From Coleofasciculus sp. S288 (GTDB taxonomy: Bacteria; Cyanobacteriota; Cyanobacteriia; Cyanobacteriales; Coleofasciculaceae): a stretch of 7,627 bases of DNA. A program made the position numbers and the translations under genes. Within the stretch, counting starts at the first letter, position 1, and each line of letters starts with the position of its first letter. Positions 1 to 5,492 of this stretch are shown here, one piece after another. A model generated the notes under the pieces. It saw only the letters and a list, made by a program, of their open reading frames with translations. It made no database searches and was not told the DNA's origin. The DNA lies in NCBI GenBank assembly GCA_020216575.1, contig JAIUYC010000153.1, forward strand, positions 1-7,627, read 5' to 3'.

Positions 1-45
1 AGTGAAAAAGGGGGTTAGTGAAACGGATTTGGTATGAGTCTTTCC

Positions 46-71
46 CAATAAAAAACCCGGTGTTGACCGGG
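46..71 (-). terminator. Intrinsic terminator of the small membrane protein gene
   Basis: Read on the minus strand, a perfect 6-bp GC-rich stem (56-61 with 66-71, loop of four bases) is followed at once by a T-rich tract (TTTTTATT, 55 down to 48). It lies about 80 bases beyond the stop codon at 149-151. Stem plus U-tract is the normal form of a Rho-independent terminator. Confidence 0.75.
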
Positions 72-148
72 CCACATCACCTGATTGTCAAAAACTTAAC
101 TAAAGTTATCAATGTTTAATTCACAACTCCATTTCACAACACCAATTT

Positions 149-544
149 TTACTTCGTAAGTCCGCAGGTGAGGGGGCAAGCCGCATAAACAGGTGTATGC
201 AGCATGTCAGACTGCCCATGTAGCCAGTGCAACCAACGCACTTCGTGGGGGTGAATACCTTTGAGAGTTAATACTCCTGCACCGAACATCACAGCCAAAA
301 CATTGATGCCAATTAAACTTCCAGCCACAACCAAAACTGCACTAATCGGCAAGACAGATTGTAGAGCAACCGCTAGAAGCGCCCCAATGGTAACCATCAA
401 GACAATCAACGGAAATCCCACAACTAGTAAGCAAACCGCTAGGGTAAATGTCCAAATCAAAAAGCTTTTCACAACTCCTAAAGAATGAGTCTTCGCCAAG
501 CTTTCGCGTGTCGTCAATTCCACAGTCGTTTCTCCAGTATTCAT
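149..544 (-). CDS. Conserved small membrane protein, function unknown
   Basis: I do not recognise a named family, though the composition resembles short hypothetical membrane proteins of cyanobacteria. The 131-residue product has a polar N-terminus (about 1-26, rich in Thr and Glu). A strongly hydrophobic stretch follows from about 27 to 93, enough for two or three membrane helices, with a probable break near residues 62-67. The C-terminal tail (about 96-131) holds several His and Trp residues (IHPHEVRWLHWLHG) and two Cys. A TTG lies directly upstream at 545-547, but the ATG at 542-544 is the more likely start. No clear Shine-Dalgarno sequence precedes either. The gene is transcribed away from the pilT-like gene and ends in a good terminator, so it is probably monocistronic. 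A catalytic role is not suggested by any motif. Confidence 0.6.
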   Translation of the reverse strand: MNTGETTVELTTRESLAKTHSLGVVKSFLIWTFTLAVCLLVVGFPLIVLMVTIGALLAVALQSVLPISAVLVVAGSLIGINVLAVMFGAGVLTLKGIHPHEVRWLHWLHGQSDMLHTPVYAACPLTCGLTK

Positions 545-912
545 CAAAATTTACAAAAAAGCTTTGCAAGCAATCCTTGCGGATCGAGTAGGTGAAAATC
601 AGTATAGTAAACTCTCGATTCAGATGAGCTTATCTTTAAAAAAATTTACACTCAGGGTCGAATATTTATGGATCTGGCTGATTACTAGAAATACCTTTTG
701 AGGAAAAACCCAGATCAACAATCCTCCTTTAGATAGAAGTCCTCATTTATCTAAGCTTTCAATGTCGTAGCGAATCAGCCGAACCGCAAATCAATGAGAC
801 ACAAAGGAGTTGCCCATAGATTAACATTTTTTAACAATATAGGCAGTGTTTCTCATAATTGATGGGTAGAGCTGTAAGTAACTCGATAAGAGGAAATCGA
901 CGGGTTTTAGAA

Positions 913-934
913 GTTTAAAGCCCATGCTTTAAAC
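913..934. repeat. Perfect 8-bp inverted repeat
   Basis: GTTTAAAG (913-920) and CTTTAAAC (927-934) are exact reverse complements around a 6-base loop CCCATG. No T-tract follows on either strand, so it is not an obvious terminator. Lying about 320 bp before the pilT-like start, it could be a protein-binding dyad or an RNA hairpin. Confidence 0.5.
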
Positions 935-998
935 GGGTTGAAAAAATTAAGTCGTGAGTGTTTTAGAAATTCTGCAATGGTTCTAAACGCCCAAGTGC

Positions 999-1028
999 TT
1001 GCTACACCTTTCTTTGGGTTTATATAGA
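999..1028 (+). promoter_or_regulatory. Weak candidate promoter for the pilT-like gene
   Basis: TTGCTA (999-1004) is followed after 16 bp by TATATA (1021-1026), or after 18 bp by TATAGA (1023-1028). Both match the sigma-70 consensus only partly. If used, the leader would be about 220 nt and would include the tandem hairpins at 1187-1220. This is a guess by eye. Confidence 0.25.
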
Positions 1029-1043
1029 TTCGCCCCAGGGGAA

Positions 1044-1051
1044 GCGATCGC
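1044..1051. repeat. HIP1 octamer (one of five in the window)
   Basis: GCGATCGC occurs here and at 2307-2314, 3532-3539, 6397-6404 and 7233-7240. Chance alone would give about one per 65 kb, so five copies in 7.6 kb is a strong marker of a HIP1-rich cyanobacterial genome. Three lie inside genes and two in spacers. Confidence 0.9.
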
Positions 1052-1186
1052 TCTTTGTCAGTACATCCTCAGTTCGCTAGGATTTGTGAAAAGCTATGCT
1101 AAGTTTCGTTGAAAAATAAAACCTGTAGGAAAGACCCTCGACCAGCCATTGGCAGCATCAGATTTGAACGCAACAATGATAGTGAA

Positions 1187-1220
1187 CCCTAAAGTTAGGG
1201 AACCCTATAAACAGAGTTCC
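1187..1220 (+). repeat. Tandem hairpins just before the pilT-like start
   Basis: The first hairpin is CCCTAA-AG-TTAGGG (1187-1200, perfect). The second uses GGAACCCT (1199-1206) and AGAGTTCC (1213-1220), with one mismatch and a loop of ATAAAC. The two overlap by two bases, and GAACCCT is also directly repeated (1184-1190 and 1200-1206). They end 36 bases before the ATG, so they would sit in the mRNA leader or act as a protein-binding site. Confidence 0.5.
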
Positions 1221-1256
1221 TAAAATCACTGCTCCTAATTAACTCGTTGCTGAAAT

Positions 1257-2603
1257 ATGACAGACTCACAGCGTCCGCCAATCTCACCGCCACCTCCACC
1301 CCGCGTTCCACCAGCCCCGCCGCCACCTAGGAGTGCTGCTGCCGGGGGAGCCTCAGTGGGAGGGACGCAACAGATGCCTGGACAAACGGTGCCCATGCCT
1401 CCAAGAGCAAGCCAACCTGGTGCAGTAACAGCCCCACCCCCTCCTCCTGCTTCCCCAGCCGCACAGGCTGCGGCGAGTTCTCAAGCGAAGGGGTCAGCAG
1501 CTAAGCCCCGGACACCAATGCGTAATCCAAGTGCCTCGCCTGGACATCCGACTTTAGATCAGCTCGTCCGCTATGCTTATGACAAGGGATTTTCGGACGT
1601 ACACCTCGGTGTCGGAGAGGCTCCCCGTTTCCGCAACCGGGGCGAAATGGAGATCAGTGACCATCCAGAGACGGATCGTGCGACCTTTCTGAGTTGGTTG
1701 CGGGAAGTGCTGACTGACGAAGAAATCCGCCACTTTCAAGACCATCTGGAATTTGACGGTGCAACTCAGTACGACTTTGCACGGGTGCGGATTAATATCT
1801 TCGATACCCTGCGTGGTCCAGGCATGGTCATGCGCTTAATTCCGCTCACGATCTTGACTCTAGAGCAACTCCGCATGCCGTCCGTAATGAAAGATGTCTG
1901 TCATCACCATAAGGGACTAATTTTGGTAACCGGTCCTACAGGGTCTGGTAAGTCCACGACACTGGCAGCAATGGTGGACTACATCAATAAGGAGATGCCA
2001 AAGCATATCATCACTATTGAAGACCCAATTGAATTCGTTCACCAAAGTCGCAAAGCTCTGATTAGACAGCGAGAAGTGGGAATACATACTCTGAAATTTG
2101 ACAATGCATTAAAGGCATCATTGCGAGAAGACCCCGATGTGATTCTGGTTGGGGAAATGCGGGATAAAGAGACAATGAATACGGCTCTCAAAGCTGCTCA
2201 AACAGGTCACTTGGTAATGGGAACCCTGCACACCAACAGTGCTATTAAGACTCTAGAACGGATTTTCACGCTCTATAGTGCCGAGGAACAGCAAGCATTG
2301 CGGGTAGCGATCGCAGAATCACTTGTAGCAATCATCGCCCAAGGTCTGTGCCGTACTACTGATGGTAAGCGTGCCGCTTTTCACGACATTCTAATCAATA
2401 CGGAGACTGTTAAAGACTATATCCAGAAAGGCAAATACGATGAAATTGCCCAACTGATGCAGGATGGTGAATTTGACGGCATGATCACGATGAACCAATC
2501 CCTGTTTAACCTCTATCAAGAAGGGCGCATTACTGAGGAAACTGCTCTGGAAATGTCCCCCACGGCAAACGAGATGGCAATGATGTTGCGCGGTCGTATC
2601 TAG
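1257..2603 (+). CDS. pilT: PilT-family type IV pilus retraction ATPase, PilT2-like
   Basis: A cytoplasmic hexameric ATPase of the PilT/VirB11 secretion superfamily that powers pilus disassembly and twitching motility. The 448 residues begin with a Pro/Ala-rich low-complexity region (about 1-95), then the PilT N-terminal domain (about 97-200). The RecA-like core has Walker A GPTGSGKST (226-234), the Asp box IITIEDPIEF (251-260), Walker B with DPDVILVGE (292-300, Glu300) and the His box TGHLVMGTLHT (316-326). All catalytic motifs look intact. The usual PilT length is about 340-370, so the extension is extra. The C-terminal AIRNLIRE retraction motif is degenerate (TVKDYIQK near 384-391). An in-frame TGA at 1251-1253 fixes this ATG as the first possible start; no Shine-Dalgarno is clear. 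It has no pilB or pilC neighbour, unlike the usual pilBTC cluster, which favours a stand-alone paralogue such as cyanobacterial PilT2. PilT family is near certain; the PilT2 assignment is moderate. Confidence 0.95.
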   Translation: MTDSQRPPISPPPPPRVPPAPPPPRSAAAGGASVGGTQQMPGQTVPMPPRASQPGAVTAPPPPPASPAAQAAASSQAKGSAAKPRTPMRNPSASPGHPTLDQLVRYAYDKGFSDVHLGVGEAPRFRNRGEMEISDHPETDRATFLSWLREVLTDEEIRHFQDHLEFDGATQYDFARVRINIFDTLRGPGMVMRLIPLTILTLEQLRMPSVMKDVCHHHKGLILVTGPTGSGKSTTLAAMVDYINKEMPKHIITIEDPIEFVHQSRKALIRQREVGIHTLKFDNALKASLREDPDVILVGEMRDKETMNTALKAAQTGHLVMGTLHTNSAIKTLERIFTLYSAEEQQALRVAIAESLVAIIAQGLCRTTDGKRAAFHDILINTETVKDYIQKGKYDEIAQLMQDGEFDGMITMNQSLFNLYQEGRITEETALEMSPTANEMAMMLRGRI

Positions 2604-2621
2604 AAAGTTTCAATCCCCACA

Positions 2622-2642
2622 ACTCACTACTAACCACTAACG
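2622..2642. repeat. Degenerate heptamer tandem repeat, three units
   Basis: Three consecutive 7-mers read ACTCACT, ACTAACC, ACTAACG. This resembles the short tandemly repeated heptamers (STRR) known from filamentous cyanobacteria, although three imperfect copies are close to what chance could produce. Confidence 0.35.
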
Positions 2643-2708
2643 GTGGCGTGGCGTTTCCTCCCCTCCTTGGGCTGATTAGGGGCTTCCACGCCACCAACTC
2701 GGTGAGTT
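2642..2708 (+). terminator. Strong hairpin pair after the pilT-like gene, possible terminator
   Basis: A perfect 10-bp stem pairs GGTGGCGTGG (2642-2651) with CCACGCCACC (2686-2695). Inside it, CCCCT (2660-2664) can pair with AGGGG (2678-2682). A second hairpin, AACTC-GGT-GAGTT (2696-2708), follows directly and leads into ATTTCTCT. The U-tract is poor, so a Rho-independent terminator is only likely, not sure. The position 38 bases after the stop codon fits. Confidence 0.5.
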
Positions 2709-2768
2709 ATTTCTCTCACGCTGCACGGGCAACTTTCTCAACCCTACACCTGACAATCCTTAACAGCT

Positions 2769-2774
2769 TATAAT
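2769..2774 (+). promoter_or_regulatory. Candidate -10 element for the KaiB-like gene
   Basis: A perfect TATAAT occurs 166 bases before the ATG of the KaiB-like gene. The best -35-like hexamer, CTGACA (2750-2755), is only 13 bp away, which is too close for a normal sigma-70 promoter. If active, the leader would contain both inverted repeats between 2830 and 2936. Confidence 0.3.
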
Positions 2775-2829
2775 TGGTTGGTTGAAAACGGGACAGGTGG
2801 GGCATTCCTGACTCGCTCACGTTAGCTCC

Positions 2830-2879
2830 TATAGTAGGGTACATCTGCGCGAAGCGAAGCGTGCCACCCTTGAACTATA
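2830..2879. repeat. Imperfect 50-bp hairpin element with GCGAAGCG core
   Basis: TATAGTAGGGT (2830-2840) pairs with ACCCT (2866-2870) and ACTATA (2874-2879), with a 3-base bulge TGA. The loop contains the overlapping repeat GCGAAGCGAAGCG (2848-2860). GC-rich cores of this kind within AT-edged arms resemble the dispersed palindromic repeats of cyanobacterial spacers. Whether it is repeated elsewhere in the genome cannot be seen here. Confidence 0.4.
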
Positions 2880-2936
2880 CTGTTGCCCCCCAGGTCGTGA
2901 AACACCCGATCCAGAACGCATAACGGTTGGCAACAG
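2880..2936 (+). promoter_or_regulatory. Leader inverted repeat reaching the KaiB-like start codon
   Basis: CTGTTGCC (2880-2887) and GGCAACAG (2929-2936) are perfect complements across a 41-base loop. The right arm ends four bases before the ATG at 2941, where the only purine-rich stretch (AGGGG, 2935-2939) lies. If it forms in the mRNA it could hide the ribosome entry site. The long loop makes it only a candidate. Confidence 0.35.
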
Positions 2937-2940
2937 GGGT

Positions 2941-3891
2941 ATGTCACAAAAACCAGTTTTTCCCCAATTATTTAAAGGCATTGCTCTATTTACGCCAGGG
3001 GGAGATTTAATTTATGGCATTGATCCTAGTAAACAGGGTCAGTGGCATCTTCATCTTTGTGCAGGCTTGCAGGAGTTGTTGGGGCTACCAGAACCGCCTC
3101 ATTTTTTAGTGCCGGGATACACTGCCACGATCGATCGCTGGATCGATCCTAAGACTCAACAACTGCGAACATCGGCGGAAATTTATTGGTCAGTGCGCCA
3201 TCATCAGATGCTGCTGAACACTGTATTTGATGCAAGCCATTTAGTTTGGCAAGTGGCTCCCTGGCAGGAAGAGTCATGCGACCCGATGGTGCTGGAAACG
3301 TATCGCCATCAGTTTCCCCAGCTTTGGGAAGATCATGACTTAATTGTGCGCTTTGACCGTGCTGAGGAATTCTCTTACTCCTACGAAAAAAGCTTCGGAG
3401 GCATGGAAGGCTTCATGAACAACGATGCTAGCTTGCTAGGCTCTACCGCATTCCACTGGACAACACCCCGCTACACCCCGCACCGCTACTCCTATGAGGA
3501 GAGTTACCCTACAAATTCGGCTTCAGAATACGCGATCGCTAACCCGCAAGGAGCTACAGTGAAGCAACCCCCCAGTGACTCTGAAGGAATTGACGCTTAC
3601 TCTCCGCCTCTAGACACTCACGGCTACGTCCTGCGTTTGTTTGTTTCCGGACACAGTGCGGCAACGGCGCAGACGCTCAAGCTCCTACACCAGTTTTTAG
3701 AGCATTCTCTGTGTCACCCCTATACCCTGAAGGTGATTGACATTTTCAAGCACCCGGATCAGGCAGAAGCAAATCAGATTTTAGCCACACCGACTCTGCT
3801 GAGAGTCTGGCCTGAACCAATTCGGCGGATTGTGGGTGACTTGAACAATGTCGAGCAGGTATTGCGGGTGATTGCTGCTCCAGAAGAATGA
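2941..3891 (+). CDS. KaiB-like domain protein with long unknown N-terminal region
   Basis: The C-terminal part (about 228-312 of 316) matches KaiB, the fold-switching clock protein that binds KaiC. It has YVLRLFVSG (229-237), LKVIDIFKHP (263-272), the thioredoxin-fold ATPTL with its probable cis-Pro (282-286), and RRIVGDL (295-301). It looks closer to KaiB than to the SasA sensor domain. The N-terminal region (about 7-140) is an apparently folded domain I do not recognise (for example ALFTPGGDLIYGID at 15-28). A Tyr/Ser-rich linker (about 142-227) joins the two. True KaiB is about 100 residues and sits in kaiABC; here there is no kaiC or kaiA neighbour. Aligning with S. elongatus KaiB by eye, the Gly and Asp near its positions 88 and 90, where substitutions are known to favour the fold-switched state, are Val310 and Ala312, and the acidic tail is missing. 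A core clock role is therefore doubtful. Confidence 0.85.
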   Translation: MSQKPVFPQLFKGIALFTPGGDLIYGIDPSKQGQWHLHLCAGLQELLGLPEPPHFLVPGYTATIDRWIDPKTQQLRTSAEIYWSVRHHQMLLNTVFDASHLVWQVAPWQEESCDPMVLETYRHQFPQLWEDHDLIVRFDRAEEFSYSYEKSFGGMEGFMNNDASLLGSTAFHWTTPRYTPHRYSYEESYPTNSASEYAIANPQGATVKQPPSDSEGIDAYSPPLDTHGYVLRLFVSGHSAATAQTLKLLHQFLEHSLCHPYTLKVIDIFKHPDQAEANQILATPTLLRVWPEPIRRIVGDLNNVEQVLRVIAAPEE

Positions 3892-3962
3892 GAGCGCCGA
3901 TTATCGCCCCGCCAGTTCCCCCCCACTACCAGGTGTTAGACCCAGTGCCGCCCGGTGTCGGT

Positions 3963-3998
3963 TTGCGCTGCTCAGAGGACAGAACCTCACCAGCGCAA
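3963..3998. terminator. Hairpin between convergent genes, possible two-way terminator
   Basis: TTGCGCTG (3963-3970) pairs with CAGCGCAA (3991-3998), and inside it GAGG (3975-3978) pairs with CCTC (3985-3988) around ACAGAA. It lies between the stop of the KaiB-like gene (3891) and the stop of the convergent gene (4027). Neither side has a U-tract, so termination is inferred from position and stem strength only. Confidence 0.4.
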
Positions 3999-4026
3999 CA
4001 CTGTGTAAGTCCAAGAAAGGGGATTA

Positions 4027-5025
4027 CTACTGCAGCGCACGAGATCCTGCTGGACATTGAACGTCCAATGATCCCGTTGTTGGAGGAGTCGGCATGGCAG
4101 GAGGTGAGGTAGAGGGTTGAGCAGTTTCGCAAATTTGGGCAACGGTAGTCGTTTCCCCATTTACTTCCGTCACGAACACAGCTCCCGTATAACTGGGAAT
4201 TTCAGTGTTTTTGGCTTCGGCAATGATCATTACGCTTTGCGTCTCATCCCCCTGTGGCAAAATTCGATAGCGATACAACTCGGTTTCCGTTCTCAGCCCG
4301 ATGCTCACGTCTTCAATTGCTGTGGCAAATTTCCCCACCTCCAGGTAATGCGCCTGCTGCACTCGTGTCAGGGCATACATATACTTCTTGGCTTCATCTT
4401 CCGGTTTCTGAGTTGTCTGGTTCGCTGGATCCTGTAACGTCTCCAGTGCAATCACTTGAATATCTTCAGGGACTGTCGTCTGCTCAGAAATTTTCTTAAA
4501 TAGGGGCGCATTGGGGCGAAAGGCAGTTGGTCTAGATTGTCCGGGAGTCAACCCTTCCAGTTCTAGGCGCAGCTGATCATCCTCAGTAAACTCAAAAATC
4601 GTTAATGCTTCTTGTTCCGGACTGAGTTGAATATTCAGTTGCATCGGTTGAGTTGTCGGATCGATCTGATACCGTGCCTTTAGAGCAACAGTTCCGTCAG
4701 GTGCTGGTAGCACCACAAATAAATCACCTTCCGGTGCAAAGATAAATGAGAATTCCTCGTTTGAGGTCGGGTCTTTTGCTTGCCATTGCCCCAGCAATTG
4801 CTCGGCAGCCGCATTGATCTCAGATGTCTCTTGAGCCGGAGCCACGGGTGGCGTCGAGGACTGAACAATTAGCGGCGTTCCTAATGTACTTAGTAGAGCT
4901 AGTAGCAGACCTGTGGCGATGAATTTGCTAGGAGTCCATAAGGGTATGCGATAGGTTCGCTTCAGTGCGTGTCCTGTGTGCCTGCTGCCCAAACGCCGAA
5001 GACGATACAAAACAAACTGACTCAT
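4027..5025 (-). CDS. Membrane-anchored protein with type IV pilin G/H-like domain
   Basis: The 332-residue product starts with a basic segment (about 8-34) and one hydrophobic stretch (about 34-55: FIATGLLLALL...), acting as a membrane anchor or long signal peptide. After a Pro/Ala-rich spacer comes a beta-rich domain (about 72-180) that opens with LLGQW and has alternating strands, resembling lipocalin-like beta-barrel domains. The C-terminal domain (about 205-301) resembles the cyanobacterial type IV pilin G/H family: EAKKYMYALTRVQQAHYLEVGKF (starting at 211), YRYRI, TGAVFVTE and a late Cys (ICE, 298-300). A Pro/Thr-rich tail ends it. There is no prepilin cleavage motif or hydrophobic pilin helix before the pilin-like domain, so it should not assemble as a pilin. 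An ATG at 5134-5136 would add 37 residues of unlikely composition, so 5023-5025 is preferred; neither start has a clear Shine-Dalgarno. Function unknown. Confidence 0.8.
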   Translation of the reverse strand: MSQFVLYRLRRLGSRHTGHALKRTYRIPLWTPSKFIATGLLLALLSTLGTPLIVQSSTPPVAPAQETSEINAAAEQLLGQWQAKDPTSNEEFSFIFAPEGDLFVVLPAPDGTVALKARYQIDPTTQPMQLNIQLSPEQEALTIFEFTEDDQLRLELEGLTPGQSRPTAFRPNAPLFKKISEQTTVPEDIQVIALETLQDPANQTTQKPEDEAKKYMYALTRVQQAHYLEVGKFATAIEDVSIGLRTETELYRYRILPQGDETQSVMIIAEAKNTEIPSYTGAVFVTEVNGETTTVAQICETAQPSTSPPAMPTPPTTGSLDVQCPAGSRALQ

Positions 5026-5143
5026 GAAAATAAAGTTCAGAAACTGACCAGATTCTAACCACCAGCATAAGCATTCTGAATTCAGTGGATGGAAGAAATG
5101 CAGTGAGGGGCTTGTAGGGGCGAGTTTAGCCAACAAATCCGGG

Positions 5144-5149
5144 TATATA
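5144..5149 (-). promoter_or_regulatory. Candidate extended -10 for the pilin-domain gene
   Basis: On the minus strand TGCTATATA gives a TG-extended -10-like element, but no good -35 is visible 16-18 bp upstream. Transcription from here would start near 5137, leaving a leader of about 110 nt before the preferred ATG and none for the longer frame. That agrees with the shorter protein. Confidence 0.25.
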
Positions 5150-5165
5150 GCACTTCTCGTAGTCC

Positions 5166-5221
5166 TGAGGTACAGGTTGAAAGCTGAAAGGCTTATAAAT
5201 CAAAGACTCTGGTGTACCTCA
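5166..5221. repeat. 9-bp perfect inverted repeat, 38-bp spacing
   Basis: TGAGGTACA (5166-5174) and TGTACCTCA (5213-5221) are exact reverse complements. A small inner stem AAGC/GCTT (5181-5184 with 5191-5194) lies between them. The 56-bp unit could be the ends of a tiny relic element or the stem of an RNA. I see no matching target-site duplication. Confidence 0.45.
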
Positions 5222-5439
5222 CGCGAGTGGGAACCGCTATAACCGATAACATCTCAACAAAACCCGTCCTTACCAGGATCTAGATGTGTTTCCTAGGAGT
5301 TAAGGAACTTCTAGACAAAATTTATCTAGGGACTCGTTATATCAATTCTCTAAAATTCTGCTACACATTAATCTCCGTGTCCCCGCGTCCTCTCTTTGTG
5401 TCAATCATCTGTAGCAAACATTTAGATAATCGATATTAC

Positions 5440-5460
5440 GGACACGGCATTGCCGTGTCC
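5440..5460. repeat. Perfect 21-bp GC-rich palindrome after gdhA
   Basis: GGACACGGCA (5440-5449) and TGCCGTGTCC (5451-5460) flank a single central T. I recall near-identical ACGGCATTGCCGT palindromes as dispersed repeats in filamentous cyanobacterial genomes. Sitting 33 bases beyond the gdhA stop, it may also serve as a transcript-end hairpin, but no U-tract follows on the minus strand. Confidence 0.6.
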
Positions 5461-5492
5461 ATACAAATCAAATCGCACCTCAGTGTGTTCGC

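Larger units (their letters stand above)
548..1256. other. Divergent spacer with hairpins, no gene seen
   Basis: This spacer separates the minus-strand membrane protein gene from the pilT-like gene and should hold promoters for both. No convincing coding frame or tRNA was seen. Minus-strand candidate -10: TATACT (601-606 as AGTATA on plus), with a poor -35. Inverted repeats visible by eye are 566-580 (5-bp arms), 883-900 (5-bp arms), 913-934 (8-bp arms) and the pair at 1187-1220. One HIP1 octamer lies at 1044-1051. Confidence 0.6.
2604..2940. other. Structured spacer between pilT-like and KaiB-like genes
   Basis: No gene is seen. From left to right it holds a degenerate heptamer tract (2622-2642), a long hairpin (2642-2695), a small hairpin AACTC-GGT-GAGTT followed by ATTTCTCT (2696-2716), a TATAAT hexamer (2769-2774), an imperfect hairpin element (2830-2879) and an inverted repeat that reaches the start codon of the next gene (2880-2936). 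Confidence 0.6.
5026..5492. other. Spacer upstream of the pilin-domain gene, two inverted repeats
   Basis: No convincing gene is seen. It contains a TATATA -10 candidate (5144-5149), a 9-bp inverted repeat (5166-5221), a short GTGTCC/GCGTCC-type tract (5372-5392) of a kind common in cyanobacterial spacers, and a perfect 21-bp palindrome (5440-5460). It should hold the promoter for the pilin-domain gene and the 3' untranslated region of gdhA. Confidence 0.55.

Noticed and set aside
1..45. Possible 3' end of a gene entering from the left edge
   Set aside because: Two plus-strand frames stop within 36 bases, but such a short stretch gives no basis for choosing a frame or product.
3888..4112. 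74-codon frame whose ATG overlaps the stop of the KaiB-like gene (ATGA)
   Set aside because: The overlap is attractive, but the frame runs through the intergenic hairpin and 86 bases into the convergent gene, and its product has no recognisable pattern.
5026..5136. 37-residue N-terminal extension of the pilin-domain protein
   Set aside because: The extra residues are unlike a signal sequence, would move the hydrophobic anchor far inside, and the -10 candidate at 5144-5149 would start the RNA at the extended ATG itself.
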